A stretch of DNA of 64,000 bases from Shewanella olleyana (GTDB lineage Bacteria; Pseudomonadota; Gammaproteobacteria; Enterobacterales; Shewanellaceae): positions 62,001 to 126,000 of the forward strand of contig NZ_JAKILD010000012.1 of NCBI RefSeq assembly GCF_023283825.1. The letters are read 5' to 3'. Position 1 is the stretch's first letter, and each line of letters opens with the position of its first letter. Positions 1 through 8,957 of this stretch are shown one piece after another. Made by a program: the position numbers and the translations under genes. Below the pieces are notes generated by a model. That model was not told the DNA's origin. It searched no databases and saw only the letters and a program-made list of their open reading frames with translations.

Positions 1-246
1 TTTTTAACCGGATTAATGTTGGGCACTTTAGGTAAAATTTGGCCTTGGAAAGAAGTCATCACATGGCGTGAAAACTCTAAAGGCGAACAAGTACCATTAA
101 CCGAGCAAAACTTATCACCGATGCAGTTTGAACAGCTTACCGGTGAGTCTTCACAATTAGCTGCTGCAGTTGTGTGCCTATTCGTGGGGGTTGGTTTAGT
201 TTGGGGACTAGAGAAGTTCGGTCAACGCTCAGCCCATAAAGCTTAA
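1..246 (+). CDS. DUF368 family membrane protein (PopT-like undecaprenyl-phosphate transporter), C-terminal part
   Basis: The open frame enters from the left edge, so only the last 81 codons are present and the start lies outside the window. The fragment begins with a short segment carrying LGTLGKIWPWK, a motif I associate with the DUF368 family, and ends in a single hydrophobic segment (AAAVVCLFVGVGLVWG) followed by a short basic tail. Some family members are known to recycle undecaprenyl phosphate across the inner membrane; that role is inferred from the family only. No terminator is evident directly downstream and the next gene starts 230 bases later. Confidence 0.65.
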   Translation, partial: FLTGLMLGTLGKIWPWKEVITWRENSKGEQVPLTEQNLSPMQFEQLTGESSQLAAAVVCLFVGVGLVWGLEKFGQRSAHKA

Positions 247-476
247 TAGGTAATTTTTAACGGGCTATTTACTGGCTATAGCGAGTAAATAGCTCTTCAT
301 AATGAATATTGTTTTACCCATCACGTCACCTTTCAAAGTTAATCATTTCAAAATAACAAAATAAAATTATTTCTTTTTATTAAATTTTAATAAGTTAAAG
401 GCTAATATCAATACACACAAGTGATCTGAAAACCGTTACAGCACGTAATGTTGTTTAAGCCACAAGGAGTCGTATC

Positions 477-1436
477 GTGAATCAAGAAATCTTTAATCCT
501 GAAAAAATACAAATCGGTATCAGCAGCTGTCTGTTAGGACAAAAAGTCCGTTTTGACGGTGGCCATAAAAACTCAAACTATTGCAATATCGATCTAGCAC
601 CTTTCTTTGACTACATCAGTGTTTGTCCTGAAATGGCCATTGGCATGGGCGCTCCTCGTAAAACTATCCGTCAGGAACGCGATGGCGATAAAATTTATCT
701 TAAAAGTGCTGATGGTAGTATTGATGTCACCGATAAACTTGAAGAGTACAGCAAGAAACGTGTTGGCGAGCTCGACTTTATTGGCGGTTATATTTTATGT
801 GCTAAATCTCCAACCTGCGGTATGGAACGGGTGATTGAGTACAAGTACGGCACCAATAATGGTACCAAAAGCGGCGTGGGTGTATTTGCAAAAAGGTTGA
901 TGGATACTTACCCAGAGTTACCTGTAGAAGAAGAAGGGCGCTTACATGACCCTGTGATTAAAGAAAACTTTATCACCCGTGTTTATGCCTATCATGAGTG
1001 GCATACCTTACAAGCTGAAGGCTGGACTAAGCACAAGTTAATGCAGTTTCATGCGCGTTATAAATATCTTTTAATGGCGCATAGCCCTCAATGGTACCGT
1101 GATTTAGGGCCAATTCTTGCGAAAATTGATGATGTAGATGCGACTGCGCAAACCTACTTTGTTGGCTTTATGACGGCGTTGAAGATTAAAGCGACCCGAA
1201 AAAATCACACGAGTACGTTACAGCATATTCAGGGCTACTTTAAAAAGCACCTTTCTAAAGAGCAGAAGCAAGAACTTACCGAGTCAATCATGAAGTACCG
1301 TGAAGGATTACTCCCTCTTTTGGTGCCTATTACTTTGATTAATCACTATTTACGCGAGTATCCAACGCCGTATATAGAAGGCCAAGTTTATCTTAATCCT
1401 CATCCAGAGGCGTTAAGACTGAGATATGCGTATTAG
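477..1436 (+). CDS. YbgA-type protein (DUF523 + DUF1722)
   Basis: This 319-residue protein has an N-terminal DUF523 domain (about residues 11-150) with conserved cysteines: SSCLLGQKVRFDGG with Cys18, a CPE near residue 51 and SPTCG near 110. A C-terminal DUF1722 domain (about 185-310) follows. The start is GTG at 477, preceded by AAGGAG at good distance. It lies 24 bases upstream of phrB, the same pairing as ybgA-phr in E. coli, so the two are probably co-transcribed. The biochemical function of this family is not established to my knowledge; a link to photolyase or light and UV damage is inferred from the neighbourhood. Confidence 0.8.
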   Translation: MNQEIFNPEKIQIGISSCLLGQKVRFDGGHKNSNYCNIDLAPFFDYISVCPEMAIGMGAPRKTIRQERDGDKIYLKSADGSIDVTDKLEEYSKKRVGELDFIGGYILCAKSPTCGMERVIEYKYGTNNGTKSGVGVFAKRLMDTYPELPVEEEGRLHDPVIKENFITRVYAYHEWHTLQAEGWTKHKLMQFHARYKYLLMAHSPQWYRDLGPILAKIDDVDATAQTYFVGFMTALKIKATRKNHTSTLQHIQGYFKKHLSKEQKQELTESIMKYREGLLPLLVPITLINHYLREYPTPYIEGQVYLNPHPEALRLRYAY

Positions 1437-1460
1437 TTTTATTGCTGTGAGGGCGCGTAA

Positions 1461-2936
1461 ATGAAAACTCTCATTTGGTTTAGGCAAGATTTACGTCTTG
1501 CTGACAACCTAGCTGTTTGCGAAGCCTTCGCTTTTGCTCGTCAGCAACTAACCACGAAGCCTGACTCTATCGCTCAGGTAGAAGCCTTATACATTGTTAG
1601 CCCTAAGCAGTGGCAAAGCCATGATGTTGCGCCGATTCAAATCGACTTCATTGAGCGACATGTGAATATTTTAGCCCAAGGGTTAGCATCGCTTGGTGTA
1701 AAGCTTAATGTGGTGACCTTGCCATGGTTTGATGATGTGATGGATTGGATGCCAGGCTTTATCGTTGATAATCAATTTGAGCAAATATTTGCGAGCCAAG
1801 AACCAGAGTTTAATGAGCGAAAACGCGATCAGCAATTACTTGATATAGGTTTGCCAATCACTTTTGTGGCTCAAGACTGCATTATCAATGCGGGTGAAGT
1901 AAATAACCTTTCTGGGCAAATGTACAAGGTGTTTACGCCATTTTCTAAAAAGTGGCGTGAAATTGCTGCAAGTAAAATGATCGCGCCTTTATCTGTTCCT
2001 GCTCCTATTGGCGCTGCACTTCCGATACCTGCAACTATCGAATTTGATGCAACTAAGCGTTCAAGTAAGCTGTGGCGAGCTGGTGAAGGTGAGGCAAAAC
2101 GAATACTTGATCAATTTTGCCTAAACAAGATTCAAGAGTATCAATTAGAACGCGACTTTCCAGCACTCGATAACACCAGTAAGTTGTCGCCTTATTTAGC
2201 CATTGGTGTGATAAGCGCTAAGCAATGTTTAGCTGCAGCTTTGAACTATTATCCTGAAGGGCTAGTGGACGATACAAGTCCAGCTAAAACATGGATAAAC
2301 GAATTAGCGTGGCGAGAGTTCTATCGTCATCTGTTAGTTGCCTTTCCTCGCCTTTCTAAAGGTAAAAGCTTTAATGAGAAAGGCGATTATGTGGTCTGGC
2401 GTAATGAAAAAACTGAATTTGCGGCGTGGTGTGAAGGGCGTACAGGTTTCCCTATTGTAGATGCTGCAATGAGACAACTTAACCAAACGGGCTGGATGCA
2501 TAACCGGTTAAGAATGGTGGTAGCCAGTTTTCTCACTAAGCATTTACTCATCGATTGGCGTTGGGGCGAGCGGTACTTTAGGCAGCAGTTAATTGATGGT
2601 GATTTAGCAGCCAACAATGGTGGTTGGCAATGGTCTGCTGGAACAGGATGTGATGCACAGCCATATTTCAGAGTATTCAACCCAATGAATCAAAGTAGTA
2701 AATTTGACCCAGATGCGAGCTTCATTAAAAAATATGTACCTGAGTTAAAAAACCTACCACTTAAAGCCATTCATCAACCGACATATATTGAACGTTTTGA
2801 TGACTCTAGGCAGGATACGATGGGGCTATTTACGGAAAAGCTTGTTGAAAATAGCTCGGTTTATCCTTCACCGATTGTTGAGCATAGTTCAGCACGAAAA
2901 CGTGCAATTGAAGTTCTGAGTTCATTAAAGCGTTAA
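1461..2936 (+). CDS. phrB: Deoxyribodipyrimidine photolyase (class I CPD photolyase)
   Basis: This 491-residue flavoprotein would repair cyclobutane pyrimidine dimers using blue light. The N-terminal photolyase domain starts LIWFRQDLRLADN. The FAD-binding region includes SPYLAIGVIS near residue 238, WINELAWREFYRHLL near 282, RTGFPIVDAAMRQL near 330 and DGDLAANNGGWQWSAGTG near 381. The tryptophans expected for electron transfer to FAD are present in WINELAW and NNGGWQW. Length fits the family. It is the second gene after a YbgA-type gene and is followed by a strong terminator. Confidence 0.93.
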   Translation: MKTLIWFRQDLRLADNLAVCEAFAFARQQLTTKPDSIAQVEALYIVSPKQWQSHDVAPIQIDFIERHVNILAQGLASLGVKLNVVTLPWFDDVMDWMPGFIVDNQFEQIFASQEPEFNERKRDQQLLDIGLPITFVAQDCIINAGEVNNLSGQMYKVFTPFSKKWREIAASKMIAPLSVPAPIGAALPIPATIEFDATKRSSKLWRAGEGEAKRILDQFCLNKIQEYQLERDFPALDNTSKLSPYLAIGVISAKQCLAAALNYYPEGLVDDTSPAKTWINELAWREFYRHLLVAFPRLSKGKSFNEKGDYVVWRNEKTEFAAWCEGRTGFPIVDAAMRQLNQTGWMHNRLRMVVASFLTKHLLIDWRWGERYFRQQLIDGDLAANNGGWQWSAGTGCDAQPYFRVFNPMNQSSKFDPDASFIKKYVPELKNLPLKAIHQPTYIERFDDSRQDTMGLFTEKLVENSSVYPSPIVEHSSARKRAIEVLSSLKR

Positions 2937-2955
2937 TCACTGATATATAACACAT

Positions 2956-2979
2956 AAACCACCTTCGGGTGGTTTTTTA
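2956..2979 (+). terminator. Rho-independent terminator after phrB
   Basis: An 8-bp GC-rich stem (AAACCACC / GGTGGTTT) closes a TTCG tetraloop and is followed by a T-run. It lies 20 bases after the phrB stop. Confidence 0.85.
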
Positions 2980-3086
2980 TTGTCCTATAGCTAATGACAT
3001 TCTTTGCGAGAGATCACAGATTTGACTAGCCTAATAAGCGTAATCATTTTTTATGATTGCTGGATTGAGCATAACCACATACAATA

Positions 3087-3109
3087 AATATATATTTTAA
3101 ATGCATCTT
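3087..3109. promoter_or_regulatory. Probable NsrR operator upstream of nnrS
   Basis: The right half AAATGCATCTT matches the gammaproteobacterial NsrR consensus half-site exactly. The left half AATATATATTT, one base away, matches the mirror half AAGATGCATTT at 8 of 11 positions. NsrR is a nitric-oxide-sensing repressor that commonly controls nnrS and related genes, so the position just before nnrS fits. An ATG at 3112 would begin only two bases after this site, which argues for the later nnrS start. Confidence 0.6.
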
Positions 3110-3138
3110 TAATGTTTTATCAAAAAGGTTTGATTATT

Positions 3139-4350
3139 ATGCTAAATATTGACGACCCAGCAGAAACAGAAAAAACCGCGGCAATCTGGCGATTAGCATT
3201 TAGGCCTTTCTTTTTAGGCGGCGCGGCGCTTGCGATGTTGTATATTCCATTATGGCTAATGGGTTGGTACACACCTCAATACAGTTTATTTAATAGCAAT
3301 TTTTGGTCGAATGTATTGCCGTTGTGGTGGCATCCTCATGAGTTGTTATTTGGTTTTGCTATGGCGATTGTGTGCGGTTTTTTACTGACTGCAGTGCAAA
3401 CTTGGACTAATCAACCTAGCCTTAAAGGGCCTACTTTAGCATTCACATTTAGCAGCTGGTTACTGGCTAGATTATTGCTTTTGCTTCCATTTGATATTCC
3501 TCTGTTTTTACCAGCAATATTCGACAGTATATTTTTAGGAATAGCTGCTTTTACCATGTGGCGCAGTGTCTATCGTGTTAAACAATGGCAAAATATTGGT
3601 TTCTCGATCATGCTTAGCGTTGCTCTGGTTGTGAATCTTGTGAGTTATTACGCATTACAAGAACGTAATTTCATATTAGCTAATCAAATTTGGCAAGGAA
3701 TGCTATTTTGGCTGGCATTGTTGATTACCATTGTTGGCGGGAGAGTGATTCCCTTTTTTACCGCAATGCGGGTTAAGCAAACGAAAGCTGAACCTATTTT
3801 TGCGCTGGAAAAAGGCCTATTAGTATTAATGATTGCACTGGTTATACAAGCGATATTTAAGGTTTTCCCTATTGCTGTTGAGCAAGTATTACTGCTCAGT
3901 GCAGGCCTATTGCATTTGATTCGAATGAGTCGATGGTTGCCCCATAAAACGTTGAAAGAGCCTATGTTATGGTCTCTGCATTTATCGTATTTATCTTTGC
4001 CTATCGCTTTGCTAGGTTTAGGTTGGTTTATTAACAACGAGTTTGCCTATCGAAGCTTATTGCATTTGTTTGCTATTGGTTGTTTAGCTTCATTGTGTTT
4101 ATCGATGATTTCACGGGTTTCACTCGGTCACACCAGTAGAAACATATATCAAGGCCCCAATATGGTATTAGCGTTTGTTAGCTTACCGATTGCAGCTTTC
4201 TTGAGAGCTGTGATGCCGTTGATTTTTCCGGCTCAAACACAAACGTGGTTATGGTTAGCTGGTGGTTTTTGGTTTTTAGCTTTTGGACTTTTTGTGTGGC
4301 ATTACAGTCCAATTTTATCGCGTCCTCGAATTGATGGACGTCCTGGTTAA
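3139..4350 (+). CDS. nnrS: NnrS family haem/copper membrane protein
   Basis: This 403-residue polytopic inner-membrane protein opens with WRLAFRPFFLGG, a signature of NnrS proteins, and has around a dozen hydrophobic segments. Conserved histidines occur in WWHPHELLFGFAMA and LLHLFAIGC. NnrS is associated with tolerance to nitric oxide in denitrifying and nitrate-ammonifying bacteria. I chose ATG 3139 because an in-frame ATG at 3112 lacks a ribosome site and abuts the operator. It lies directly upstream of nrfA, giving a nitrosative-stress and nitrite-reduction unit. Confidence 0.85.
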   Translation: MLNIDDPAETEKTAAIWRLAFRPFFLGGAALAMLYIPLWLMGWYTPQYSLFNSNFWSNVLPLWWHPHELLFGFAMAIVCGFLLTAVQTWTNQPSLKGPTLAFTFSSWLLARLLLLLPFDIPLFLPAIFDSIFLGIAAFTMWRSVYRVKQWQNIGFSIMLSVALVVNLVSYYALQERNFILANQIWQGMLFWLALLITIVGGRVIPFFTAMRVKQTKAEPIFALEKGLLVLMIALVIQAIFKVFPIAVEQVLLLSAGLLHLIRMSRWLPHKTLKEPMLWSLHLSYLSLPIALLGLGWFINNEFAYRSLLHLFAIGCLASLCLSMISRVSLGHTSRNIYQGPNMVLAFVSLPIAAFLRAVMPLIFPAQTQTWLWLAGGFWFLAFGLFVWHYSPILSRPRIDGRPG

Positions 4351-4402
4351 TAATGATTTCACGTTATTAAGCCATTTTTTGATAATTTTTAAAGGAAGAT
4401 TT

Positions 4403-5809
4403 GTGAATATGCAATTAGCATTGTTTGCTAAGAAACAAATAGCAGTTAGCCGATTAAGCAAGAGCGTTAGCATTATCTTAATTTCTATTTTTGGGGCTAC
4501 AGCGTCTGCTACAGCCATTGCTAAAGCTGACATTAATGAGGCTAAGTTTCCAGATCAATTTAAAACTTGGGCTGAAACAGAAGAGCAAACAGAACGACAA
4601 GATATGTTAGCTAGCTATCCCGCTAATATCATTTTATGGGCCGGTTCATCTTTTGCTAAAGAGTACCATAGCCCTCGCGGTCACCAATTTGCCGTGGCTG
4701 ATGTTACCCAAACATTACGAACAGGGGTGCCACCTAAAGAAGGTGAGATGGGAACATCAGCAAGTTGCTGGACCTGTAAAACACCTGACGCACCACGTCT
4801 AATTAAAGAAATGGGTTTTGAAGGCTATTCAGCATCTAACTTTACTGATTTAGGCACTGAAATAAACAGCGTTGTTTACTGTACCGATTGTCATGTTGAT
4901 GGCAGTGCAGAGCTTGCATTGCCACGCCCACATGCGCAAAACGCAATGAAAAAGACAGGTATTCCGTTTGAGAAACAAAATGTTTCAATGCAAGGCGCTC
5001 AAGTGTGCGGCCAATGTCATGTGACGTATTACTTCCAACCGGAAAAAAGTAATATCGTGAATATGCCTTGGATTTTTGGCAGCGATACTGACAATATTTT
5101 GAAGTATTACGATACTCGTCGTTTCTACGAATGGATCCATCCGATATCTAAAACGCCTATTTTAAAAGCGCGCCATCCAGAGTTTGAGCATTGGAGTCGC
5201 AGCAAGCATGCTGAAGCTAATGTTACCTGTATCACTTGTCATATGCCGGTTGAAGAAAATGAAAAAGGTGAAGAGTTTACTAATCATAAAGTAGATAAAG
5301 CTCTGCCGCATTTTGATAAAACCTGTATTGGTTGCCATGAAAGTAAAGAAGCTATTACGGCAAAATTAGATGCAGATAAGCATGAAATTGAAACCATGGC
5401 ACGCGAAGTAGAAGGTTTGCTGGTAAAAGCGCATTACGAAGCGAAAGCGGCTTGGGATGCTGGCGCAAACTGGGAACAAATGAACAGTGCAATTATGGCG
5501 ATTCGTCACGGTCAATGGCATTGGGATTTTGCGATGGCATCACACGGCTTATATGCACATAACCCAGATGAAGGGCGTATGTTGTTAACCCGAGCGACAT
5601 CGCAAGCTAAAATGGCGAGAGCGGTATTAGCACAAGTGCTTGAAAGCTTGAAGGTCACTGACGTTGAGTATCCAGATATTAGCTCAAAGGAATCAGCTCA
5701 TGCAGCAGTAGGCATTAATGAAGCTAAATTGTCTGAAGCTAAACAGATGTTCATTAAAGATGAAGTTGAAAAAAACTGGAATCCAATTGCAGTAAGAGGT
5801 TACAAGTAA
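4403..5809 (+). CDS. nrfA: Ammonia-forming cytochrome c nitrite reductase
   Basis: This periplasmic pentahaem enzyme reduces nitrite to ammonia with six electrons. From the chosen start there are four CxxCH sites (Cys160, Cys202, Cys276, Cys308) plus the diagnostic active-site CWTCK at Cys122 with lysine as haem ligand. A signal sequence covers about residues 1-40 (basic start, then VSIILISIFGATASA). Starts lie close together: GTG 4403 has AAGGA six bases upstream and is preferred over ATG 4409. The open frame reaches back to 4283 inside nnrS, but that stretch is not signal-like. Length (468) fits NrfA. Confidence 0.95.
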   Translation: MNMQLALFAKKQIAVSRLSKSVSIILISIFGATASATAIAKADINEAKFPDQFKTWAETEEQTERQDMLASYPANIILWAGSSFAKEYHSPRGHQFAVADVTQTLRTGVPPKEGEMGTSASCWTCKTPDAPRLIKEMGFEGYSASNFTDLGTEINSVVYCTDCHVDGSAELALPRPHAQNAMKKTGIPFEKQNVSMQGAQVCGQCHVTYYFQPEKSNIVNMPWIFGSDTDNILKYYDTRRFYEWIHPISKTPILKARHPEFEHWSRSKHAEANVTCITCHMPVEENEKGEEFTNHKVDKALPHFDKTCIGCHESKEAITAKLDADKHEIETMAREVEGLLVKAHYEAKAAWDAGANWEQMNSAIMAIRHGQWHWDFAMASHGLYAHNPDEGRMLLTRATSQAKMARAVLAQVLESLKVTDVEYPDISSKESAHAAVGINEAKLSEAKQMFIKDEVEKNWNPIAVRGYK

Positions 5810-5903
5810 CCCTCAACTAATAGCCATCAACTAATAACCATCAACTAAGACATCAGTAGATGATAATGCTGTTGTTCAACGATAATTATTAGTTTAGTTT
5901 TTG

Positions 5904-5938
5904 AAAAAGCACTTAGAGCAATCTAAGTGCTTTTTTTT
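5904..5938 (+). terminator. Rho-independent terminator after nrfA
   Basis: The stem GCACTTAG / CTAAGTGC is flanked by A-rich sequence on the left and eight Ts on the right, 95 bases after nrfA. Confidence 0.85.
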
Positions 5939-6143
5939 GATCTGTCATCTGCTAACTGTCGTATTTACTTGTAAATAAATTATTTTATTTTTGTTTGATT
6001 ATTTCTAAGACAAACATTTCAACAAGGATTAATATCAGTAGATAACTACTCGTTTTTATTGTTAAAAATCTAAATAAGTCAGGGTTGCTAAATCACAATA
6101 AAAATAAACATGATGTTTAATGAGATGGTTCAAGGAGATTTTA
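5939..6143 (+). promoter_or_regulatory. AT-rich upstream region of the lipid-modification operon
   Basis: The gap from nrfA to the next gene is 334 bases. After the terminator it is very AT-rich. An inverted repeat TGTTTG / CAAACA (5992-5997 and 6011-6016) has operator-like spacing. TGATCT at 5938 followed by TCGTATT about 15 bases on vaguely resembles an ECF-sigma promoter, as would suit this operon family, but the match is weak. Just before nrfA's terminator three imperfect direct copies of CATCAACTAATAAC occur (about 5813-5848). Confidence 0.3.
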
Positions 6144-6716
6144 ATGCACAGTAGCGCTAATAACGTTAGTGAGTTACTTAAGCCCACTAAAATACAGCCC
6201 ACTAAAATAAAGCCAACTAAAACAAGTCAGGCTGGTGGGCGGGTCACTGAGCAGGTAGCTGAGCCTGGAGACGAACTTGGTAATGATTTAGTTCAGCCAC
6301 AAATTATTGATGACTTTATTAATATGTACCAGTCGCTTAATAAAAATTCATTGTATCTTCTTAAACAGGTTTACAGCAAGGATGTGGTTTTTCAAGATCC
6401 TCTGCATAAAGTACATGGTCTAAACGATTTAACAAACTATTTCGCTAATCTATACGAAAATGTAGACAGTATTGATTTTGATATTAAGCAGGTTAACGCC
6501 ACATCTTCGCAAGCTTCTGTATTTTGGTGTATGACATACAGCCATAGCAAACTCAATGGTGGAAACCCTATCACTGTAGATGGCATGAGCCACCTTTCTT
6601 TTTCTGAAAAAATAACCGCGCATCGAGACTATTTTGATTTAGGGCAAATGCTATATGAACAATTGCCACTGTTAGGCAAAGTTATTAGCATGGTGAAAAC
6701 AAAGGCATCGTCATGA
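6144..6716 (+). CDS. NTF2/SnoaL-like protein, first gene of the cfa operon
   Basis: This 190-residue protein has a low-complexity N-terminal stretch (about residues 10-45, with repeated PTKI-type units) and then an NTF2-like fold: INMYQSLNKNSLYLLKQVYS, VVFQDPLHKVHG, DLTNYFANLY and a final amphipathic segment. I chose ATG 6144 because AAGGAG lies six bases upstream; an in-frame ATG at 6120 has none. NTF2-like proteins are the usual first structural gene of this lipid operon in Shewanella and Vibrio. Its substrate is not known. It overlaps the next gene by four bases. Confidence 0.75.
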   Translation: MHSSANNVSELLKPTKIQPTKIKPTKTSQAGGRVTEQVAEPGDELGNDLVQPQIIDDFINMYQSLNKNSLYLLKQVYSKDVVFQDPLHKVHGLNDLTNYFANLYENVDSIDFDIKQVNATSSQASVFWCMTYSHSKLNGGNPITVDGMSHLSFSEKITAHRDYFDLGQMLYEQLPLLGKVISMVKTKASS

Positions 6717-7507
6717 ATAGCTCATTGTCGGATTCACCAACTTCTCATGAGTTAACAACTAAGAGTAAAGAGGCTGTACTCATTACCGGAGCAAGCTCAG
6801 GTATTGGTCTTGCGTTAGCACTGCAGTATGTTGAACAAGGCTTTTATGTATTTGCTTGTGGTCGAAATGAACAAAAGTTAAATAGCATTAAAGGCGCGAC
6901 GCCACTTGTTTTTGATATCAACGATAAAGAGCAAATTCAGCAAGCAGCATTAAAGCTTGCAACATCTCTTAAGCAAAATAACTTGAGTTTAACCATGGTG
7001 ATACTTAATGCTGGCAGCTGTGAGTACATCAATGACCCAGTTCATTTTGATGGTGCGCTATTTGAGCGAGTGATTCAAACTAATGTTATTTCTATGGGAT
7101 ATTGCTTAGAGCATTTTTTGCCGTTAATTGGGGCTAATGGTCGGGTAGGGTTAATGAGTTCAAGCGCGACCTATTTACCTTTCCCTAAAGCTGAGGCCTA
7201 CGGAGCATCAAAAGCTGCGGTTAATTATTTGGCGAGCAGCCTTCGTTTAGATTTAAAAGCCCATGGCATTGGCGTTAGCGTCATTTGCCCTGGTTTTGTG
7301 AAAACGCCACTAACTGACAAAAACGATTTTGCGATGCCGATGCAAATCTCTGCAGATAAAGCCGCATCTGAAATTATCAATGGCATGAATAAAGGCCAAA
7401 GCGAGATACATTTTCCTAAACGATTTACCTATTTACTGAAGTGCATAGCATGTTTACCCAAAGCGGTTGTTTCTCGCATGCTGACACCCAGTGCGGATAA
7501 AGCTTGA
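6713..7507 (+). CDS. Short-chain dehydrogenase/reductase
   Basis: This 264-residue classical SDR shows the nucleotide-binding motif TGASSGIG (residues 25-32), an NAG motif near 101, catalytic serine in MSSSATY and Y163-x3-K167 in YGASK. Its ATG overlaps the upstream stop (ATGA), implying translational coupling. SDRs occur at this place in cfa-type operons; whether it acts on a lipid carbonyl is inference. Confidence 0.88.
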   Translation: MNSSLSDSPTSHELTTKSKEAVLITGASSGIGLALALQYVEQGFYVFACGRNEQKLNSIKGATPLVFDINDKEQIQQAALKLATSLKQNNLSLTMVILNAGSCEYINDPVHFDGALFERVIQTNVISMGYCLEHFLPLIGANGRVGLMSSSATYLPFPKAEAYGASKAAVNYLASSLRLDLKAHGIGVSVICPGFVKTPLTDKNDFAMPMQISADKAASEIINGMNKGQSEIHFPKRFTYLLKCIACLPKAVVSRMLTPSADKA

Positions 7508-7678
7508 TGGCTAATGCGATTCATCATGAACGATGATTAAGCATTGGTTATCAACTACAACTGTTTAGTAGAGCAGTAAAGACATTCAAATTGTTTAAAG
7601 CGATTTAACACCGTACTTTTAAGAATAATTAAAACAACAATTAAAATAATAACTAAACGAAAAGCCTGAAGGATTAAT

Positions 7679-8947
7679 ATGAAAAAAATTGCCGTAGTTG
7701 GTTCGGGTATCTCAGGGTTGACCTGTGCACATTTACTCAGTGAATTGCACCAAGTCACAGTGTTTGAAGCAAATGATTATATTGGTGGTCATACTGCAAC
7801 CATTGATGTTGAAGTTGAAGGAAAGCCATATGCCATCGACAGTGGTTTTATTGTCTTTAACGATAGAACTTACCCAAGATTTCAAAAGTTGATGAGTCGC
7901 TTAAATGTTAAGTCATTGCCAACAGAGATGAGCTTTAGCGTTCAAAATACTCGCACAGGACTTGAGTATAACGGCCACACTTTATGGAGCATGTTTGCCC
8001 AGCGCCGTAATTTATTAAAGCCAGACTTTTACCGTTTTTTAGCTGAAATAGTAAAGTTTAACAACCAATGTAAAGCTATTTACGAGTCAGAAGACTATCA
8101 AATAAACAGTTTGGGTGAGTTTTTAGATTCCCAAGGATTTTCTGATTTTTTCAGCGAGCATTATATTTTGCCAATGGGCGCGGCTATTTGGTCTGCCAGC
8201 ATTAATGATATGCGCGCTTTCTCATTACGTTTCTTCATTCGTTTTTTCCATCATCATGGTTTGCTTAATATCAGTGACCGCCCTCAATGGTATGTACTTC
8301 AAGGTGGCTCTCGCAGCTATATTCCTGCACTAATCGCACCGTTTAAAGAGCGATTATTTTTAAATTCTGGGGTGACATCCATTGAGCGTAAAGAGGATGG
8401 AGTAAACATCAGAGTCAACAATGGTGAAGTGCAGTATTTTGATGAAGTGATATTGGCATGTCATAGCGATCAAGCATTAGCGATGTTAGAAGATGCTTCA
8501 GAAGATGAGCAAGAAGTATTAGGTGCCATGGCTTATCAAAACAATGAAGTGGTACTGCATACTGATGTGAACCTTTTACCGAAACGCCGAGCGGCGTGGG
8601 CGAGTTGGAATTATCGCTTAGATGGTAAAGATGCTGAAGATATTGCCAGTAAGCCTGCTAGCGTGACCTACAATATGAATATTCTGCAGCAGTTACCTAA
8701 AGATGCGCCTACTTTTTGCGTCACCTTAAATCAAACTGAGTCCATTGATAGCAGTAAAATTTTACGTAAGTTTAATTACGCCCACCCGGTATTTAATGAT
8801 GCGAGTATGAATGCGCAAAAAGAGCGAAGCCGTATTTGCGGCGTTCGTCATACCCATTTTGCTGGTGCTTATTGGTACAACGGTTTTCATGAAGATGGGG
8901 TACGTAGTGGCCTAGATGTGTGTAATAACTTTGGTATAAGTCTTTGA
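7679..8947 (+). CDS. FAD-dependent amine-oxidase-like oxidoreductase (COG2907 type)
   Basis: This 422-residue protein begins with the FAD-binding VVGSGISGLTCAHLL (residues 5-19), followed by GGHTATIDV and DSGFIVFND. A C-terminal FAD loop is visible in GAYWYNGFHEDG. AAGGAT precedes the ATG. It belongs to the NAD(P)/FAD-binding oxidoreductases that travel with DUF1365 and cyclopropane synthase genes. In Rhodobacter, related operons respond to singlet oxygen and modify fatty acids. Expected role: oxidising or desaturating a phospholipid acyl chain (inference). Confidence 0.82.
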   Translation: MKKIAVVGSGISGLTCAHLLSELHQVTVFEANDYIGGHTATIDVEVEGKPYAIDSGFIVFNDRTYPRFQKLMSRLNVKSLPTEMSFSVQNTRTGLEYNGHTLWSMFAQRRNLLKPDFYRFLAEIVKFNNQCKAIYESEDYQINSLGEFLDSQGFSDFFSEHYILPMGAAIWSASINDMRAFSLRFFIRFFHHHGLLNISDRPQWYVLQGGSRSYIPALIAPFKERLFLNSGVTSIERKEDGVNIRVNNGEVQYFDEVILACHSDQALAMLEDASEDEQEVLGAMAYQNNEVVLHTDVNLLPKRRAAWASWNYRLDGKDAEDIASKPASVTYNMNILQQLPKDAPTFCVTLNQTESIDSSKILRKFNYAHPVFNDASMNAQKERSRICGVRHTHFAGAYWYNGFHEDGVRSGLDVCNNFGISL

Positions 8948-8957
8948 GTACCAACTT

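Noticed and set aside
4283..4402. N-terminal extension of NrfA
   Set aside because: The frame is open back to 4283 within nnrS, but it is not signal-like and the ribosome site lies at 4391-4397.
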